Shown here: one piece after another, positions 42,383 through 51,252 of the stretch
Position numbering within the stretch: position 1 is the stretch's first letter
How the letters are laid out: every line of letters starts with the position of its first letter
From: Roseovarius albus
GTDB taxonomy: Bacteria; Pseudomonadota; Alphaproteobacteria; Rhodobacterales; Rhodobacteraceae
Reading direction: 5' to 3'
Assembly: GCF_900172335.1 (NCBI RefSeq)
Contig: NZ_FWFX01000006.1
Span: forward strand, 62,001-126,000
Length of the DNA: 64,000 nucleotides
Notes under the pieces: model-generated
The model's input: the letters and a program-made list of their open reading frames with translations, nothing else
What the model was told of the DNA's origin: nothing
Databases searched by the model: none
Made by a program: the position numbers and the translations under genes

Positions 42383-43141
42383 GAACTGAGAACTGTTTTG
42401 TTCAGCCTTAACAGCTAAATGTTACCGATCAGCATACTTACCCGACCAAAGGAAAATATCATTACAGTAAATCTGCGATGGGCTAGAGCGGAGGGCTCCT
42501 CGTGGCCGCTCGACTTTGTGTGCAACGCGAAAGCAACCTTCTAGCCAAATGATGGCACCAAGATATTAGTTTTGGCGCGTTTTCGCCGGTTTAATGGATG
42601 TTCTCGAAAAGCGCCGCATTTTTTTGCTTTGGGATCCATCCGGTCATTCAAGGCACTGCCACAAACGTCCGGTTCGCGGTGGTTGGGTCAATTTATGGGC
42701 AAAGGTCAAATTTGTCTGACGTCCAACAGGAAAAGAGAGGCTCGCAAATGGGGGTCACGAGCCTCTCCGGCTGCTGCATTCGTGGTGCGGCGTTTGAGGG
42801 ACGTACACCCCACAACGCTGAACACGCAGCCGTGAGTACGCAGAGCAGATGCAGAAAATCGCCCCGTAGTTGCCTGACGGGGCTGCATGCATCACTCAAC
42901 TGCGCCTCGTCTTTTAGATTGGGATTGGTTGTGAAGTTAAAAAGATACGCTCACTATTTGGTGAATTAGCGTGTTTATGTGGACAAGCTCTCTCAAGGGC
43001 AGTGGTCGTAGCGCACAAAATCTGTATTTCGTTGCATTTATGGGCTGATGCGGGATGATCTGTGCGGCTTCCCTCTTTTCAGCGGGGCAGTAGAGGCTAT
43101 ATAGACTGCGCAGAAACCTTATAGGCAAACCGTGTATTTTC
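42383..43141. other. 760-bp interval without a credible gene; structured region
   Basis: All ORFs here are short, lack ribosome-binding sites and have no recognisable products. Structures seen are the hairpin at 42735–42767 (listed), and GCCCCGT-AGTTGCCTG-ACGGGGC near 42862–42886. GC content is higher at 42700–42900 than in the flanks. A small RNA, especially on the minus strand ending at 42731, is possible. Confidence 0.5.
42731..42767 (-). terminator. Minus-strand terminator-like hairpin in the structured interval
   Basis: On the minus strand GAGAGGCTCG and CGAGCCTCTC form a perfect 10-bp stem around 13 nt, followed by TTTTCC. No annotated minus-strand gene ends here, so it could end a small RNA transcribed from about 42800–42960. 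Confidence 0.5.
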
Positions 43142-43486
43142 ATGATTGAACGTATCATTAAAATGTCAGGCCAAGACGATGATGGACCGGATGGAGATGC
43201 ATCGGTTCTGGTTGAGACACGTCCCAAGACCAAACGACCGCCGTTGTATAAAGTCTTGCTACTGAATGACGATTACACCCCGATGGAATTTGTGATCGCC
43301 GTATTGGAGCGGTTTTTTGGGATGGATCATGCGATGGCGTTTGAGATCATGCTGACGGTGCACAAAAAAGGTGTGGCCGTGGTGGGCGTGTTCAGTCACG
43401 AGATTGCCGAGACCAAAGTGGCGCAGGTGATGGATTTTGCCCGCCGCAACCAACACCCGCTGCAGTGCACCATGGAAAAAGAGTAA
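43142..43486 (+). CDS. clpS: ATP-dependent Clp protease adapter ClpS
   Basis: A 114-residue ClpS, which delivers N-degron substrates to ClpAP. The core motifs [26 protein letters not shown] (residues ~40–65) and [30 protein letters not shown] (~70–100) are intact, including Asn-Asp of the LNDDYTP binding pocket. The N-terminal extension (~1–33) is flexible and acidic, as usual. An alternative ATG at 43163 (MSGQDDD) is possible. The next gene starts 1 nt after its stop. Confidence 0.95.
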   Translation: MIERIIKMSGQDDDGPDGDASVLVETRPKTKRPPLYKVLLLNDDYTPMEFVIAVLERFFGMDHAMAFEIMLTVHKKGVAVVGVFSHEIAETKVAQVMDFARRNQHPLQCTMEKE

Positions 43487-43487
43487 T

Positions 43488-44477
43488 ATGGCTGTTGTTT
43501 CGCGCCTGTCGCTGGCCCTGTCCGAGGGGGAATTGACGCTGCCTGAAGTCGGCCGGATCGCGGTGTTTGGCCCAAAGATGGATACGGATCTGTCAGCGTT
43601 GCCTTCTGATCGCTGTCATGTCCTGACCGGGTTTCGACCGGATTATGATCACTTTGCCGGACGTGGCTTTAGTTGCGGACAAGAACCCGAAGGACGCTAC
43701 AGCCTTTCGATTGTTTTTCTGGGCCGGGCCAAGGCTTTGTCGCAGACGATGATTTCCAAGGCGGCGGCGGTGACCGATGGACTGGTTGTGATAGATGGTG
43801 CCAAGACGGATGGCGCGGATTCGGTCCTAAAAGCTGTACGCAAGAGGGCAGAGACGTCAGTGCCGCTGTCCAAGGCGCACGGGAAGCTGTTTTCGTTCCC
43901 GTCCGGGGATGGGTTCGAGGATTGGGCGACGCAGTCCCAAGAAGTGGCTCCGGGATTCGAAACTTTGCCAGGGGTGTTTTCCGCTGATGGGATTGATCCG
44001 GCGTCCAAGCTTTTGGCGGACAGCTTGCCCAAGAAATTGGGTGGGCAGGTGGTCGATCTGGGTGGTGGCTGGGGCTATCTCAGCGCTCGCATTCTGGAAC
44101 GCGAAGAGGTCGAAGCGTTGCATCTGGTGGAGGCGGATCATGATGCGCTGGCTTGTGCACGGCTGAACATCTCGGATGCGCGCGCGTGGTTGCATTGGGA
44201 AGATGCCACCCGCTGGCAGCCGCAGGACCGCGTTAATACAGTTGTAACCAATCCGCCATTTCATACCGGGCGGGCGGCTAGCCCGGATTTGGGTCAGGCG
44301 TTTATTCGCTCGGCTTGGGGGATGCTAAAACCCCAAGGGCAACTATTTCTGGTCGCCAATCGGCATCTGCCTTATGAAAAAACCATGGCAGCGCTTTTCG
44401 CGCATGTCAGCGAAATGGCCGGGGATCGTAAGTTCAAGATCCTCAACGGGCAAAAACCATTGCGAAAGCCGCGCTGA
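43488..44477 (+). CDS. RsmC-like class I SAM-dependent methyltransferase
   Basis: A 329-residue methyltransferase resembling the 16S rRNA m2G1207 enzyme RsmC: an N-terminal degenerate domain (~1–165) and a C-terminal Rossmann methyltransferase domain. The SAM-binding motif I is VVDLGGGWGYLSARIL near residue 190 and the catalytic NPPF is in VVTNPPFHTGRAASPDLG near residue 256. ATG 43488 lies 1 nt after the clpS stop; an in-frame ATG inside clpS (43437) is less likely. A ribosomal guanine-N2 target is the family expectation. Confidence 0.88.
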   Translation: MAVVSRLSLALSEGELTLPEVGRIAVFGPKMDTDLSALPSDRCHVLTGFRPDYDHFAGRGFSCGQEPEGRYSLSIVFLGRAKALSQTMISKAAAVTDGLVVIDGAKTDGADSVLKAVRKRAETSVPLSKAHGKLFSFPSGDGFEDWATQSQEVAPGFETLPGVFSADGIDPASKLLADSLPKKLGGQVVDLGGGWGYLSARILEREEVEALHLVEADHDALACARLNISDARAWLHWEDATRWQPQDRVNTVVTNPPFHTGRAASPDLGQAFIRSAWGMLKPQGQLFLVANRHLPYEKTMAALFAHVSEMAGDRKFKILNGQKPLRKPR

Positions 44478-44512
44478 GACGCGGACTGTACTGGGACGAA
44501 AGGTAGACGTTC

Positions 44513-45319
44513 ATGTCATTTTCAATTTCCGGCAAGACAGCAATTGTAACCGGAGGGGCCAATGGAATTGGCCTGGCCATTGGGCGGCATTTTGTCGACA
44601 AGGGTGCCAATGTGATGTTCGCCGATATGGACGAGAAGCAATTGGTGCACGAGCTGGGCGAAAATGAAGAAGACAGCGCGCAGCGGTATTTTGCCGGGGA
44701 TCTGCGTGAAAAACTGACGCAGGCCAATTTGTTGTCAGCGACAATTGATGCATTTGAGAAGGTCGATATTCTGATCAACGCCTCGCGTCAGATTGTGCCG
44801 TCGGATGCCTTGAGTGCCGAAGATGATGCGGTCGAGATGCTGATGCAGCAAAACTTTATGACGGCCCTGCGTCTGAGCCAAACGGTGGCGAGACGGATGA
44901 TCAAACAGGCCGAGGATGATGATGACGACGAGAACGTGATCGGTGCGATCATCAACCTGTCTTCGATTGCGGCGCGCAATACACACCCCGAGTTGCTGGC
45001 TTATTCAGTGTCAAATGCCGCACTGAACCAGATGACGCGATCGCTGGCCTTGTCGCTGGCTGAAAATCGGATTCGGGTGAATGCAGTGGCCTTTGGCTCG
45101 GTAATGAGTGGGTCGTTGCAGAGAACGCTGAAGGAAAATCGCGAATATCGCAAAGAAATCGAAGAACGTACGCCGTTAGGGCGGGTGGCGTCGGCCTCTG
45201 AGTTGGCGGAAACCGTACAGTTTCTGGCCAGCGATAGTTCGGACTTTATGACTGGTCAGGTTCTGACGGTGGACGGTGGGCGCAGCCTGCTGGACCCGGT
45301 AATGGTTCCGGCGCACTGA
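44513..45319 (+). CDS. SDR-family protein with altered catalytic motif
   Basis: A 268-residue short-chain dehydrogenase/reductase fold protein. The NAD(P) motif TGGANGIG (13–20) and a strand ending INA near 88–90 are normal, as is S150/S151 (NLSSIA). The catalytic YxxxK is Y164-S-V-S-N168, with AAT (Asn) in place of the Lys codon, so the proton-relay lysine is missing. An acidic DDDDDE run at ~135–140 is also unusual. AAGGTAG precedes the ATG. It sits 35 nt after the methyltransferase and 14 nt before hemF. Weak or non-oxidoreductase function is possible. Confidence 0.82.
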   Translation: MSFSISGKTAIVTGGANGIGLAIGRHFVDKGANVMFADMDEKQLVHELGENEEDSAQRYFAGDLREKLTQANLLSATIDAFEKVDILINASRQIVPSDALSAEDDAVEMLMQQNFMTALRLSQTVARRMIKQAEDDDDDENVIGAIINLSSIAARNTHPELLAYSVSNAALNQMTRSLALSLAENRIRVNAVAFGSVMSGSLQRTLKENREYRKEIEERTPLGRVASASELAETVQFLASDSSDFMTGQVLTVDGGRSLLDPVMVPAH

Positions 45320-45333
45320 GGCGATACAAGACA

Positions 45334-46215
45334 ATGATGCACGAGCAAAAACAGCGGGCTGCCGCTTGGTTTCGGGATCTGCGAGATCAGATTGTTGAGG
45401 CTTTTGAGGCAATTGAAGACCGGCATGACAGTGGGCCCTTGGCTGATCATCCTGTCGGACGGTTTGACGTGCGAGAAACCAATCGCACGGCAGATGACGG
45501 ATCGGATGCCGGTGGCGGATTGATGAGCGTTATGCGCGGGGGGCGCGTGTTTGAGAAAATCGGCGTCAATGTGTCCGAGGTTTATGGAACGCTTGGTGAG
45601 GCAGCGCAAAATTCCATGGCGGCGCGTGGCGTGCCGGGGATTGCGGAAAACCCGCAGTTTTGGGCCAGCGGCATTAGTCTGGTCGCGCACATGCAAAATC
45701 CGCATGTACCAGCGGTTCATATGAACACACGCATGTTCTGGACACCGGGGGCGTGGTGGTTTGGTGGAGGGTCTGACCTCAATCCCTGTATTGAGTATGA
45801 CGAGGACACTGCGCATTTCCATGCCACCCAAAAGGCGCATCTGGACCCGCACGGGGCGCAGGAATATCCGCGCCTGAAGGCATGGGCGGACGAGTATTTC
45901 TATATTCCGCATCGCAAGCGCGCGCGCGGTGTTGGTGGCATCTTTATGGATGATCAGAATAGCGGTGATTGGGAGGCGGATTTCTCCCTGACGCAGGATA
46001 TCGGTCGGGCGTTTCTACCGGCCTTCGTACCTTTGGTTAATAAACGACGTGTTCAAGCGTGGGATGAGGCAGACAAGGATGTGCAACTGGTGCATCGCGG
46101 TCTCTATGCTGAATACAATCTTGTCTATGATCGTGGCACCAAGTTTGGTTTGGCCACGGGGCACGACCCCGATGCGGTGCTGATGAGCCTGCCACCGATG
46201 GCCAAGTGGGTCTGA
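45334..46215 (+). CDS. hemF: Oxygen-dependent coproporphyrinogen III oxidase
   Basis: A 293-residue HemF that oxidatively decarboxylates coproporphyrinogen III to protoporphyrinogen IX using O2. Family segments visible are GGGLMSVMRGGRVFEKIGVNVSEVYG (~51–85), ASGISLVAHMQNPHVPAVHMNTRMFW (~107–132), WWFGGGSDLNPC and KRARGVGGIFMDD. The catalytic/metal-associated His residues in VAHMQNP and VHMNTR are present. Length is normal. The preceding SDR is 14 nt upstream. Confidence 0.96.
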   Translation: MMHEQKQRAAAWFRDLRDQIVEAFEAIEDRHDSGPLADHPVGRFDVRETNRTADDGSDAGGGLMSVMRGGRVFEKIGVNVSEVYGTLGEAAQNSMAARGVPGIAENPQFWASGISLVAHMQNPHVPAVHMNTRMFWTPGAWWFGGGSDLNPCIEYDEDTAHFHATQKAHLDPHGAQEYPRLKAWADEYFYIPHRKRARGVGGIFMDDQNSGDWEADFSLTQDIGRAFLPAFVPLVNKRRVQAWDEADKDVQLVHRGLYAEYNLVYDRGTKFGLATGHDPDAVLMSLPPMAKWV

Positions 46216-46302
46216 TTGAAGTGTATCAATAAGTATCCCCCCCTTGTGATCGCAGGGGCGCAAGCGTATGTCTGCGGACGGAATTTGCCGGACTTTGACC
46301 TA

Positions 46303-47244
46303 ATGAGTGACGAAAAACAGCCCTTTTGGACCCGCGACCGCATGGTGGGCATGGCGATGTATGCGCCAATCGCATTTGCGATGTTGCTGCCCTACCGCTG
46401 GCGGATTGCTTTTATCGGCTGGATCACATCACGGATTGTGGCGCCGATTGCGAGCTATGACAAACGCATTCGCGAAAATTTGTCATATGTGCTGCCAGAT
46501 CTGCCCGAGGAAGAGATCCGACATCTGACGCGTGCCGTACCGGATGGGGCTGGGCGCAATATGATCGAGCTTTATTCTCACAAGGCCTTTACCGAACGGA
46601 CCCGGCATTCACCGGTAAGCGGGCCAGGCTTGCCCGCCATTCGTGAGGCGCGCGAGCTAGGCAAGCCAGTCATCTTTGTCACCGGGCATTTTGGCAGCTT
46701 CAATGCCGCACGTGTTGCGATGATCGAACAGGGGTTTGAGATGGGAGTGTTCTATCGTCCGATGTCAAACAACTGGTTCAACGTGCGCTATACCGAGGCA
46801 ATGCGATCGCTGTCAGAGCCGATGTTCGAACAAGGCCGCCGCGGCATGATGCAGATGGTTAAACACCTGCGCAAAGGTGGGGTTCTGGCCATCCTGACCG
46901 ACTTGAATGCACATGACGGTGTGCCGCTTCAATTCTTTGGAAAACCGGCGCTTTCTCCACTCGCCACAGCGGAATTGGCGCTTAAATTTGACGCGCCACT
47001 GGTGCCGGTTTGGGGCATTCGCGCGGAAAACGGGTTGGATTTCAACATTCTGGTTGAGGAGCCGGTGCCGCATTCTGACCCGGTGACGATGACGCAAGAG
47101 GTCAACGACCGGCTGGAGGCACAGGTGCGCCAGCGCATGGATCAATGGTTCTGGATTCACCGCCGCTGGAAAGACGGTATTGGTCCGATGGCGGACAAGG
47201 GGGCCAAGCAATTGGAAGAAATGCGCCGCAAGGCAGAAAGTTAA
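46303..47244 (+). CDS. LpxL/HtrB-like lysophospholipid or lipid A acyltransferase
   Basis: A 313-residue membrane-associated acyltransferase of the LpxL/LpxM family, which acylates lipid A or lysophospholipids. A hydrophobic N-terminal segment (~14–32) may anchor it. The expected HX4(D/E) motif is here VTGHFGSFNAARV, i.e. H129 with N134 instead of an acidic residue, which is unusual. The second conserved block (GVLAILTDLNAHDGVPLQFFGKPALSP) is intact. I chose ATG 46303 over an upstream TTG (46216) because it gives the usual length. It lies about 90 bp after hemF. Confidence 0.82.
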   Translation: MSDEKQPFWTRDRMVGMAMYAPIAFAMLLPYRWRIAFIGWITSRIVAPIASYDKRIRENLSYVLPDLPEEEIRHLTRAVPDGAGRNMIELYSHKAFTERTRHSPVSGPGLPAIREARELGKPVIFVTGHFGSFNAARVAMIEQGFEMGVFYRPMSNNWFNVRYTEAMRSLSEPMFEQGRRGMMQMVKHLRKGGVLAILTDLNAHDGVPLQFFGKPALSPLATAELALKFDAPLVPVWGIRAENGLDFNILVEEPVPHSDPVTMTQEVNDRLEAQVRQRMDQWFWIHRRWKDGIGPMADKGAKQLEEMRRKAES

Positions 47245-47396
47245 CTGCTGGTTTGCGGCTGGCAGCTGTGGCTGTCAACGTTCCAAACCGTACCTTCCGC
47301 ACAGGACATCGTTTGTTTGCTGTGTTTGCTGCAGGCCAGAGCGGCTTGTCCGGCACTCAGGCTAAGGGCAAAGGCGAGAATCGTTGCAATTTTCAT
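47241..47396 (-). CDS. Small secreted Cys-motif protein, 51 residues
   Basis: A short ORF with a Sec signal peptide (MKIATILAFALSLSAGQAAL, cleavage near ALA) and a mature part containing CSKHSKQ and the motif SCAEGTVWNVDSHSCQPQ. GGAG lies 9–12 nt upstream of the ATG. The Cys motif closely matches one in the TPR protein encoded 60 bp further on the same strand. Its stop overlaps the convergent LpxL-like stop by a few bases. Likely periplasmic; function unknown. Confidence 0.7.
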   Translation of the reverse strand: MKIATILAFALSLSAGQAALACSKHSKQTMSCAEGTVWNVDSHSCQPQTSS

Positions 47397-47459
47397 CTGT
47401 CAGTCTCCTGCATCTGCCGCGCAGTATAGCATAGCAGCGTAGAAAACGGCAGGGGCTTG

Positions 47460-47993
47460 TTAATAGCTGTAGGTTTGGCCGGTGGTGATCGAGTTATAAA
47501 GCGCAGTTTCAGCCCAGGTGCCTTTGCCATTGAATTCGCGGATTTTCAACAATTGGTGGCGCGCGCCCTGCAAATCACCTTGTTCGACCAGGGCTTGCCC
47601 CATGTACGAACGGGCCAGAATGTTGGCAGGGTTCGTTGTGAGGGCGGCGCGGTAATAAGCCATGCCGCGATCAATCTCACCCAGTTTGCGATAGGTGAAC
47701 CCCCAGTAGGTGAGAACGCGGTCTTCGTCTTGATCTGACATGGCGGACAAAGCCGACTGAGCGTGTGCCAAGTCGCCGAAGTAGGCGAATTCGCGAACGG
47801 CCTGATACAGCTCATCGTCGCTCAGGAAACTGTGTTGTGGATCGACGCAAGATTTGGTTTTTTTGTCCCAGACTTTGCCCCCAGTGCAGGTTTGGGTCGT
47901 CTCGGACGGTTTTGGTGCGGAAGATCCGCCACCGCCGGAAGCGAGAGCAAGGCTAGGGGCGAGAATGGCGGCGGCGAGTAGGGGACGAAGCAT
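47460..47993 (-). CDS. Secreted TPR-repeat protein with CxxG(x)VWxxx motif
   Basis: A 177-residue protein from ATG 47993 (GGAGGTCCC upstream). A signal peptide (MLRPLLAAAILAPSLALA) is followed by a Gly/Ser/Pro linker, the motif TCTGGKVWDKKTKSCVDP near residue 37, and TPR-like helices (~60–175; DRVLTYWGFTYRKLGEIDRGMAYYRAALTTNPANILARSYMGQALVEQGDLQGARHQL). It is probably periplasmic and a protein-protein interaction adapter. Same strand as, and upstream of, the 51-residue motif-sharing protein. Confidence 0.8.
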   Translation of the reverse strand: MLRPLLAAAILAPSLALASGGGGSSAPKPSETTQTCTGGKVWDKKTKSCVDPQHSFLSDDELYQAVREFAYFGDLAHAQSALSAMSDQDEDRVLTYWGFTYRKLGEIDRGMAYYRAALTTNPANILARSYMGQALVEQGDLQGARHQLLKIREFNGKGTWAETALYNSITTGQTYSY

Positions 47994-48088
47994 GGGACCT
48001 CCTGCAGGCGTGTGTCTTAATGAAATTCTATCATTCAAAACACACCAGATGCAGGATTATTCGGTCCGTAACGCTTATGTGAAGCGCA

Positions 48089-49396
48089 TTAGCTTTCGCC
48101 GAAGACGCGGTTGAAGATCGTATCGACGTGTTTGGTGTGGTAGCCAAGGTCGAATTTCTCTTCGATTTGTTCCACGCCTAGCGCTTTGACGACGTCTTCG
48201 TCGGCGAGCAGTTCACCTTTGAAGTCACATCCGGTTTCCCAGACTTTTAGGGCGTTGCGTTGCACCATTTTATAGGAATCCTCGCGTGAAACACCGGCTT
48301 GTGTCAGTGCCAGCAGGACACGCTGCGACATGACCAGACCGGGGAACTTGTTCATATTGGCCAGCATGTTGTCTGGATAGACCAGCAGTTTTTCGATGAC
48401 GCTGGTCAGGCGGGCCAAGGCGAAGTCGAGCGTGATGGTCGCATCTGGGCCGATGTTACGCTCGACTGATGAGTGCGAGATATCGCGTTCGTGCCACAGC
48501 GCCACGTTTTCCAGTGCGGGCACAACAGCCATGCGCACCAGGCGGGCAAGGCCAGTCAGGTTTTCGGTCAGAACCGGGTTTTTCTTGTGCGGCATCGCGG
48601 AAGAGCCTTTTTGGCCCATCGAGAAGAATTCAGCCGCTTCCAACACTTCGGTGCGCTGCATGTGGCGAATTTCTGTCGCGATGTTTTCAACGGTCGAGGA
48701 CACAACGCCAAGCGCCGCAAAGAAGGCGGCATGGCGATCACGAGGGATGACTTGGGTTGAAATCGGCTCTGGCTCTAGCCCGAGTTCTTTGCAGACGTGC
48801 TCTTCCACTGCAGGGTCGATGTTGGCGAATGTGCCAACTGCGCCTGAGATTGCACCGGTGGCAATTTCTTCGCGGGCGGTTTGGAGACGACGCAGGTTGC
48901 GGTCCATTTCGGCGTAGAAACGCGCGAAGGTCAGGCCCATAGTGGTGGGTTCGGCGTGGATGCCGTGCGAGCGGCCGATCCGGATGGTGTTCTTGTGCTC
49001 AAATGCGCGTGTTTTCAGGGCGGCAAGTAGGGCCTTGGCATCCTCGATCAGGATGTCGGCGGCACGGACAAGTTGCACGTTGAAGCAGGTATCCAGAACG
49101 TCGGAGCTGGTCATGCCCTGATGGACAAAGCGGGCCTCTTCTGAGCCGACATGTTCAGCGAGGTGGGTCAGGAAGGCAATGACGTCATGTTTGGTTTCGG
49201 CCTCGATTTCGTCAATACGGGCAACATCAAATTCGACATCCTTGGCTTTCCAAACTGCTTGCGCGTTTTCGCGCGGGATCACGCCCAGATCTGCCATAGC
49301 GTCGCAGGCGTGGGCCTCGATCTCGTACCAGATGCGGAATTTTGTTTCTGGTGACCAGATGGCAACCATTTCAGGGCGGGAATAGCGAGGAATCAT
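48089..49396 (-). CDS. purB: Adenylosuccinate lyase
   Basis: A 435-residue PurB, cleaving SAICAR and adenylosuccinate in purine synthesis. The fumarase/aspartase-superfamily signature GSSAMPHKKNP near residue 260 is intact, as are TSSDVLDTCFNVQLVRAA near 90 and GRSHGIHAEPTTMGLTFARF near 135 with the catalytic His. ATG 49396 (MIPRYSRPEM) is the normal N-terminus; upstream in-frame codons add a non-homologous, Arg/His-rich extension. The next gene is divergent, about 125 bp away. Confidence 0.96.
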   Translation of the reverse strand: MIPRYSRPEMVAIWSPETKFRIWYEIEAHACDAMADLGVIPRENAQAVWKAKDVEFDVARIDEIEAETKHDVIAFLTHLAEHVGSEEARFVHQGMTSSDVLDTCFNVQLVRAADILIEDAKALLAALKTRAFEHKNTIRIGRSHGIHAEPTTMGLTFARFYAEMDRNLRRLQTAREEIATGAISGAVGTFANIDPAVEEHVCKELGLEPEPISTQVIPRDRHAAFFAALGVVSSTVENIATEIRHMQRTEVLEAAEFFSMGQKGSSAMPHKKNPVLTENLTGLARLVRMAVVPALENVALWHERDISHSSVERNIGPDATITLDFALARLTSVIEKLLVYPDNMLANMNKFPGLVMSQRVLLALTQAGVSREDSYKMVQRNALKVWETGCDFKGELLADEDVVKALGVEQIEEKFDLGYHTKHVDTIFNRVFGES

Positions 49397-49520
49397 ATGA
49401 CGGGCTTTCGGATATCGGTTAAATCTTGTGGCGGGTTTAGACCGAGCAGCGCGCAGCGGCAAGGCAGGAGCGTGATGGTGAGGCAGAATGCTCATGTTTT
49501 AAGTGCTAAGAGGTGTGGTA

Positions 49521-50315
49521 ATGGCAAATTTTGAAGCACAGCAGCTTGGGCAACAGTTTCAAAGAGAAGAAATTCTGCAGAGCAGCACGCCTTATGATGT
49601 TGAGAATTTGCGGTCCTTACCCGGTATCGCACCTCTCAATGCAGAGGACTGGCTGCTAACGGATGATGTCTATGCTGCACAAATGGCTGAACGCACGCGT
49701 CTTTTACGAACCCAGCGGGAGGATGTGTTAGCACTGCGCCCAGAGGGGCGAGAGGCCGCAGAAGAACTGTTGCAGCATGTGCTGGATTGGCTGATTATAA
49801 ACGGGCAAGGCTTTGCTGTATCCGGAGGCCAAGTGCTGCGTCCGGATGGCGTTGTGGTCAATGTGGATCGTGCCGACCCCTTAGGCAGTCTGGGGCATAT
49901 TGTTCAGGATGATTTTTGTCTGCTACAAAAGCAGGGTGAAGAACATTTTTTGGTTGGGGCTGTGTTATGCTTTCCGGCCAGTTGGCGATTGGCCGACAAA
50001 ATTGGGCGACCCTTGATTGGGATTCACGCAAGGGTGCCGGAATATGATGATCAAATCGCACGGCGGGTGCAGCGGTTGTTTGATGGTGTGCAGGTCGGAA
50101 GGCCTTTGTGGCGGTTCAACCGGTTGCATTATGCTGATCCGACGTTGTTTCAACCCGTTTCACGTCAGACTCCGTCAGAAGAGTTGCGTGCAGGATATCC
50201 GTATTTGAGAACGGAGCGGCAGTGTGTGCTGCGTCTACCAAAAACGCAGGCCTGCGTATTTTCCATCCATACCTATGTGTTGAAACATGCGGTGAATGTA
50301 CCTGTACACAAATAA
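49521..50315 (+). CDS. DUF3445 heme-dependent oxidative demethylase-like protein
   Basis: A 264-residue DUF3445 protein. This family includes the heme-binding alpha subunits of heme-dependent oxidative N-demethylase and dimethylamine monooxygenase (DmmA). Family features include HIVQDDFCLLQ, the block VGAVLCFPASWRLADKIGRPLIGIHARVPEYD and RPLWRFNRLHYADPTLFQP, and RTERQCVLRLPKTQACVFSIHTYV near the C-terminus. No reductase or other subunit genes are adjacent, so this is a stand-alone member, with unknown substrate. AGAGG before ATG 49521 supports that start. Confidence 0.82.
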   Translation: MANFEAQQLGQQFQREEILQSSTPYDVENLRSLPGIAPLNAEDWLLTDDVYAAQMAERTRLLRTQREDVLALRPEGREAAEELLQHVLDWLIINGQGFAVSGGQVLRPDGVVVNVDRADPLGSLGHIVQDDFCLLQKQGEEHFLVGAVLCFPASWRLADKIGRPLIGIHARVPEYDDQIARRVQRLFDGVQVGRPLWRFNRLHYADPTLFQPVSRQTPSEELRAGYPYLRTERQCVLRLPKTQACVFSIHTYVLKHAVNVPVHK

Positions 50316-50379
50316 GACTTGGCCTGCCCCTCAATCAAGAATGGGCAGGCCAGTCCGGCAAAAAATCATTCACAGTGTG

Positions 50380-51045
50380 TCAGGCGGGGAGGCCCGATGT
50401 GCCGCTGACATCACGTAGCAAAGAATAGACCAGCATGAAGGCCCCGACGGCGGGGACTTGCAGCAGGAAGGAACAGCTGAGCGTGTAAATTGTGAGCCGT
50501 TTCGGCAAGGATATCTCTTTCTCAGTGCTGGCCAATGAAATGTCGATCATGGGCTCATCTTCAGAAGTGAGGATCAGGTCCTTGGGTGCGACGTAAGGGG
50601 CATTGTCAGAAATTTGTCCGATGCTGGTTTCCAACAGATCCGCTACGCGGTCAATTACTTCGCTGCCGATTGGGCAGCTGGCTTCGCCTTGCATGACAGT
50701 GTCATAAGGCAGGTAGCTGTCGGTATTGTCGACAATGTGTTGAGACATAGCCTCAAAGTACCCGGGTACCGGTGGACGTTTGTCACCTACAGGGGAGCTA
50801 CCGACTGCAATAACCAAATGCCATGAGGCACCGGGCACAAACGGTTCGATCCAGCCCAGCGCGATGCGCAATGATTCCCGATCCAAGATGGCAACATCGT
50901 CGCAATCCCAAGTTAGGCTGCGCTGGCCGGTGTCAGCCATCTGAAAGGAAATGTCGAATTCTTCAACGATATCAGCAAAGCCAAGTTGTGGCTTTTTGCG
51001 GTATTCAAGGACCGCGATTGTACCAAAATTTTTGCAGGACGTCAT
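50380..51045 (-). CDS. Hypothetical protein with C-terminal membrane segment
   Basis: A 221-residue protein from ATG 51045 (GGTGG upstream). Residues ~1–150 look like a soluble alpha/beta domain (LEYRKKPQLGFADIVEEFDISFQ; DDVAILDRESLRIALGWIEPF; SWHLVIAVGSSP), followed by a linker and a C-terminal hydrophobic segment (~190–212; LTIYTLSCSFLLQVPAVGAFMLVYSLL). The N-terminal domain shows a similar pattern to the protein at 52151–53041. No family assignment. Confidence 0.65.
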   Translation of the reverse strand: MTSCKNFGTIAVLEYRKKPQLGFADIVEEFDISFQMADTGQRSLTWDCDDVAILDRESLRIALGWIEPFVPGASWHLVIAVGSSPVGDKRPPVPGYFEAMSQHIVDNTDSYLPYDTVMQGEASCPIGSEVIDRVADLLETSIGQISDNAPYVAPKDLILTSEDEPMIDISLASTEKEISLPKRLTIYTLSCSFLLQVPAVGAFMLVYSLLRDVSGTSGLPA

Positions 51046-51252
51046 ATTTTCCACCCATCATGGAGCCCGAATATCTTAAAAATTTAGCTGGCGAATTGGG
51101 GCAGATTTTGCTGGGACTGTGGCGGAACTTTGGTCAAACTCCCTCGGGGCTGAGGTGTTAGGCGAAACCTTGCCGACAGGTAAGTGGTGATATTTGTCCT
51201 GTTTGATCAATGTTGCATACTGATTTGTATTATATATCAGATATTTAGCATT

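Noticed and set aside
42598..42969. 123-residue protein-coding ORF
   Set aside because: No ribosome-binding site, Cys/Arg-rich composition as in out-of-frame translation, and overlapping ORFs of equal quality in other frames.
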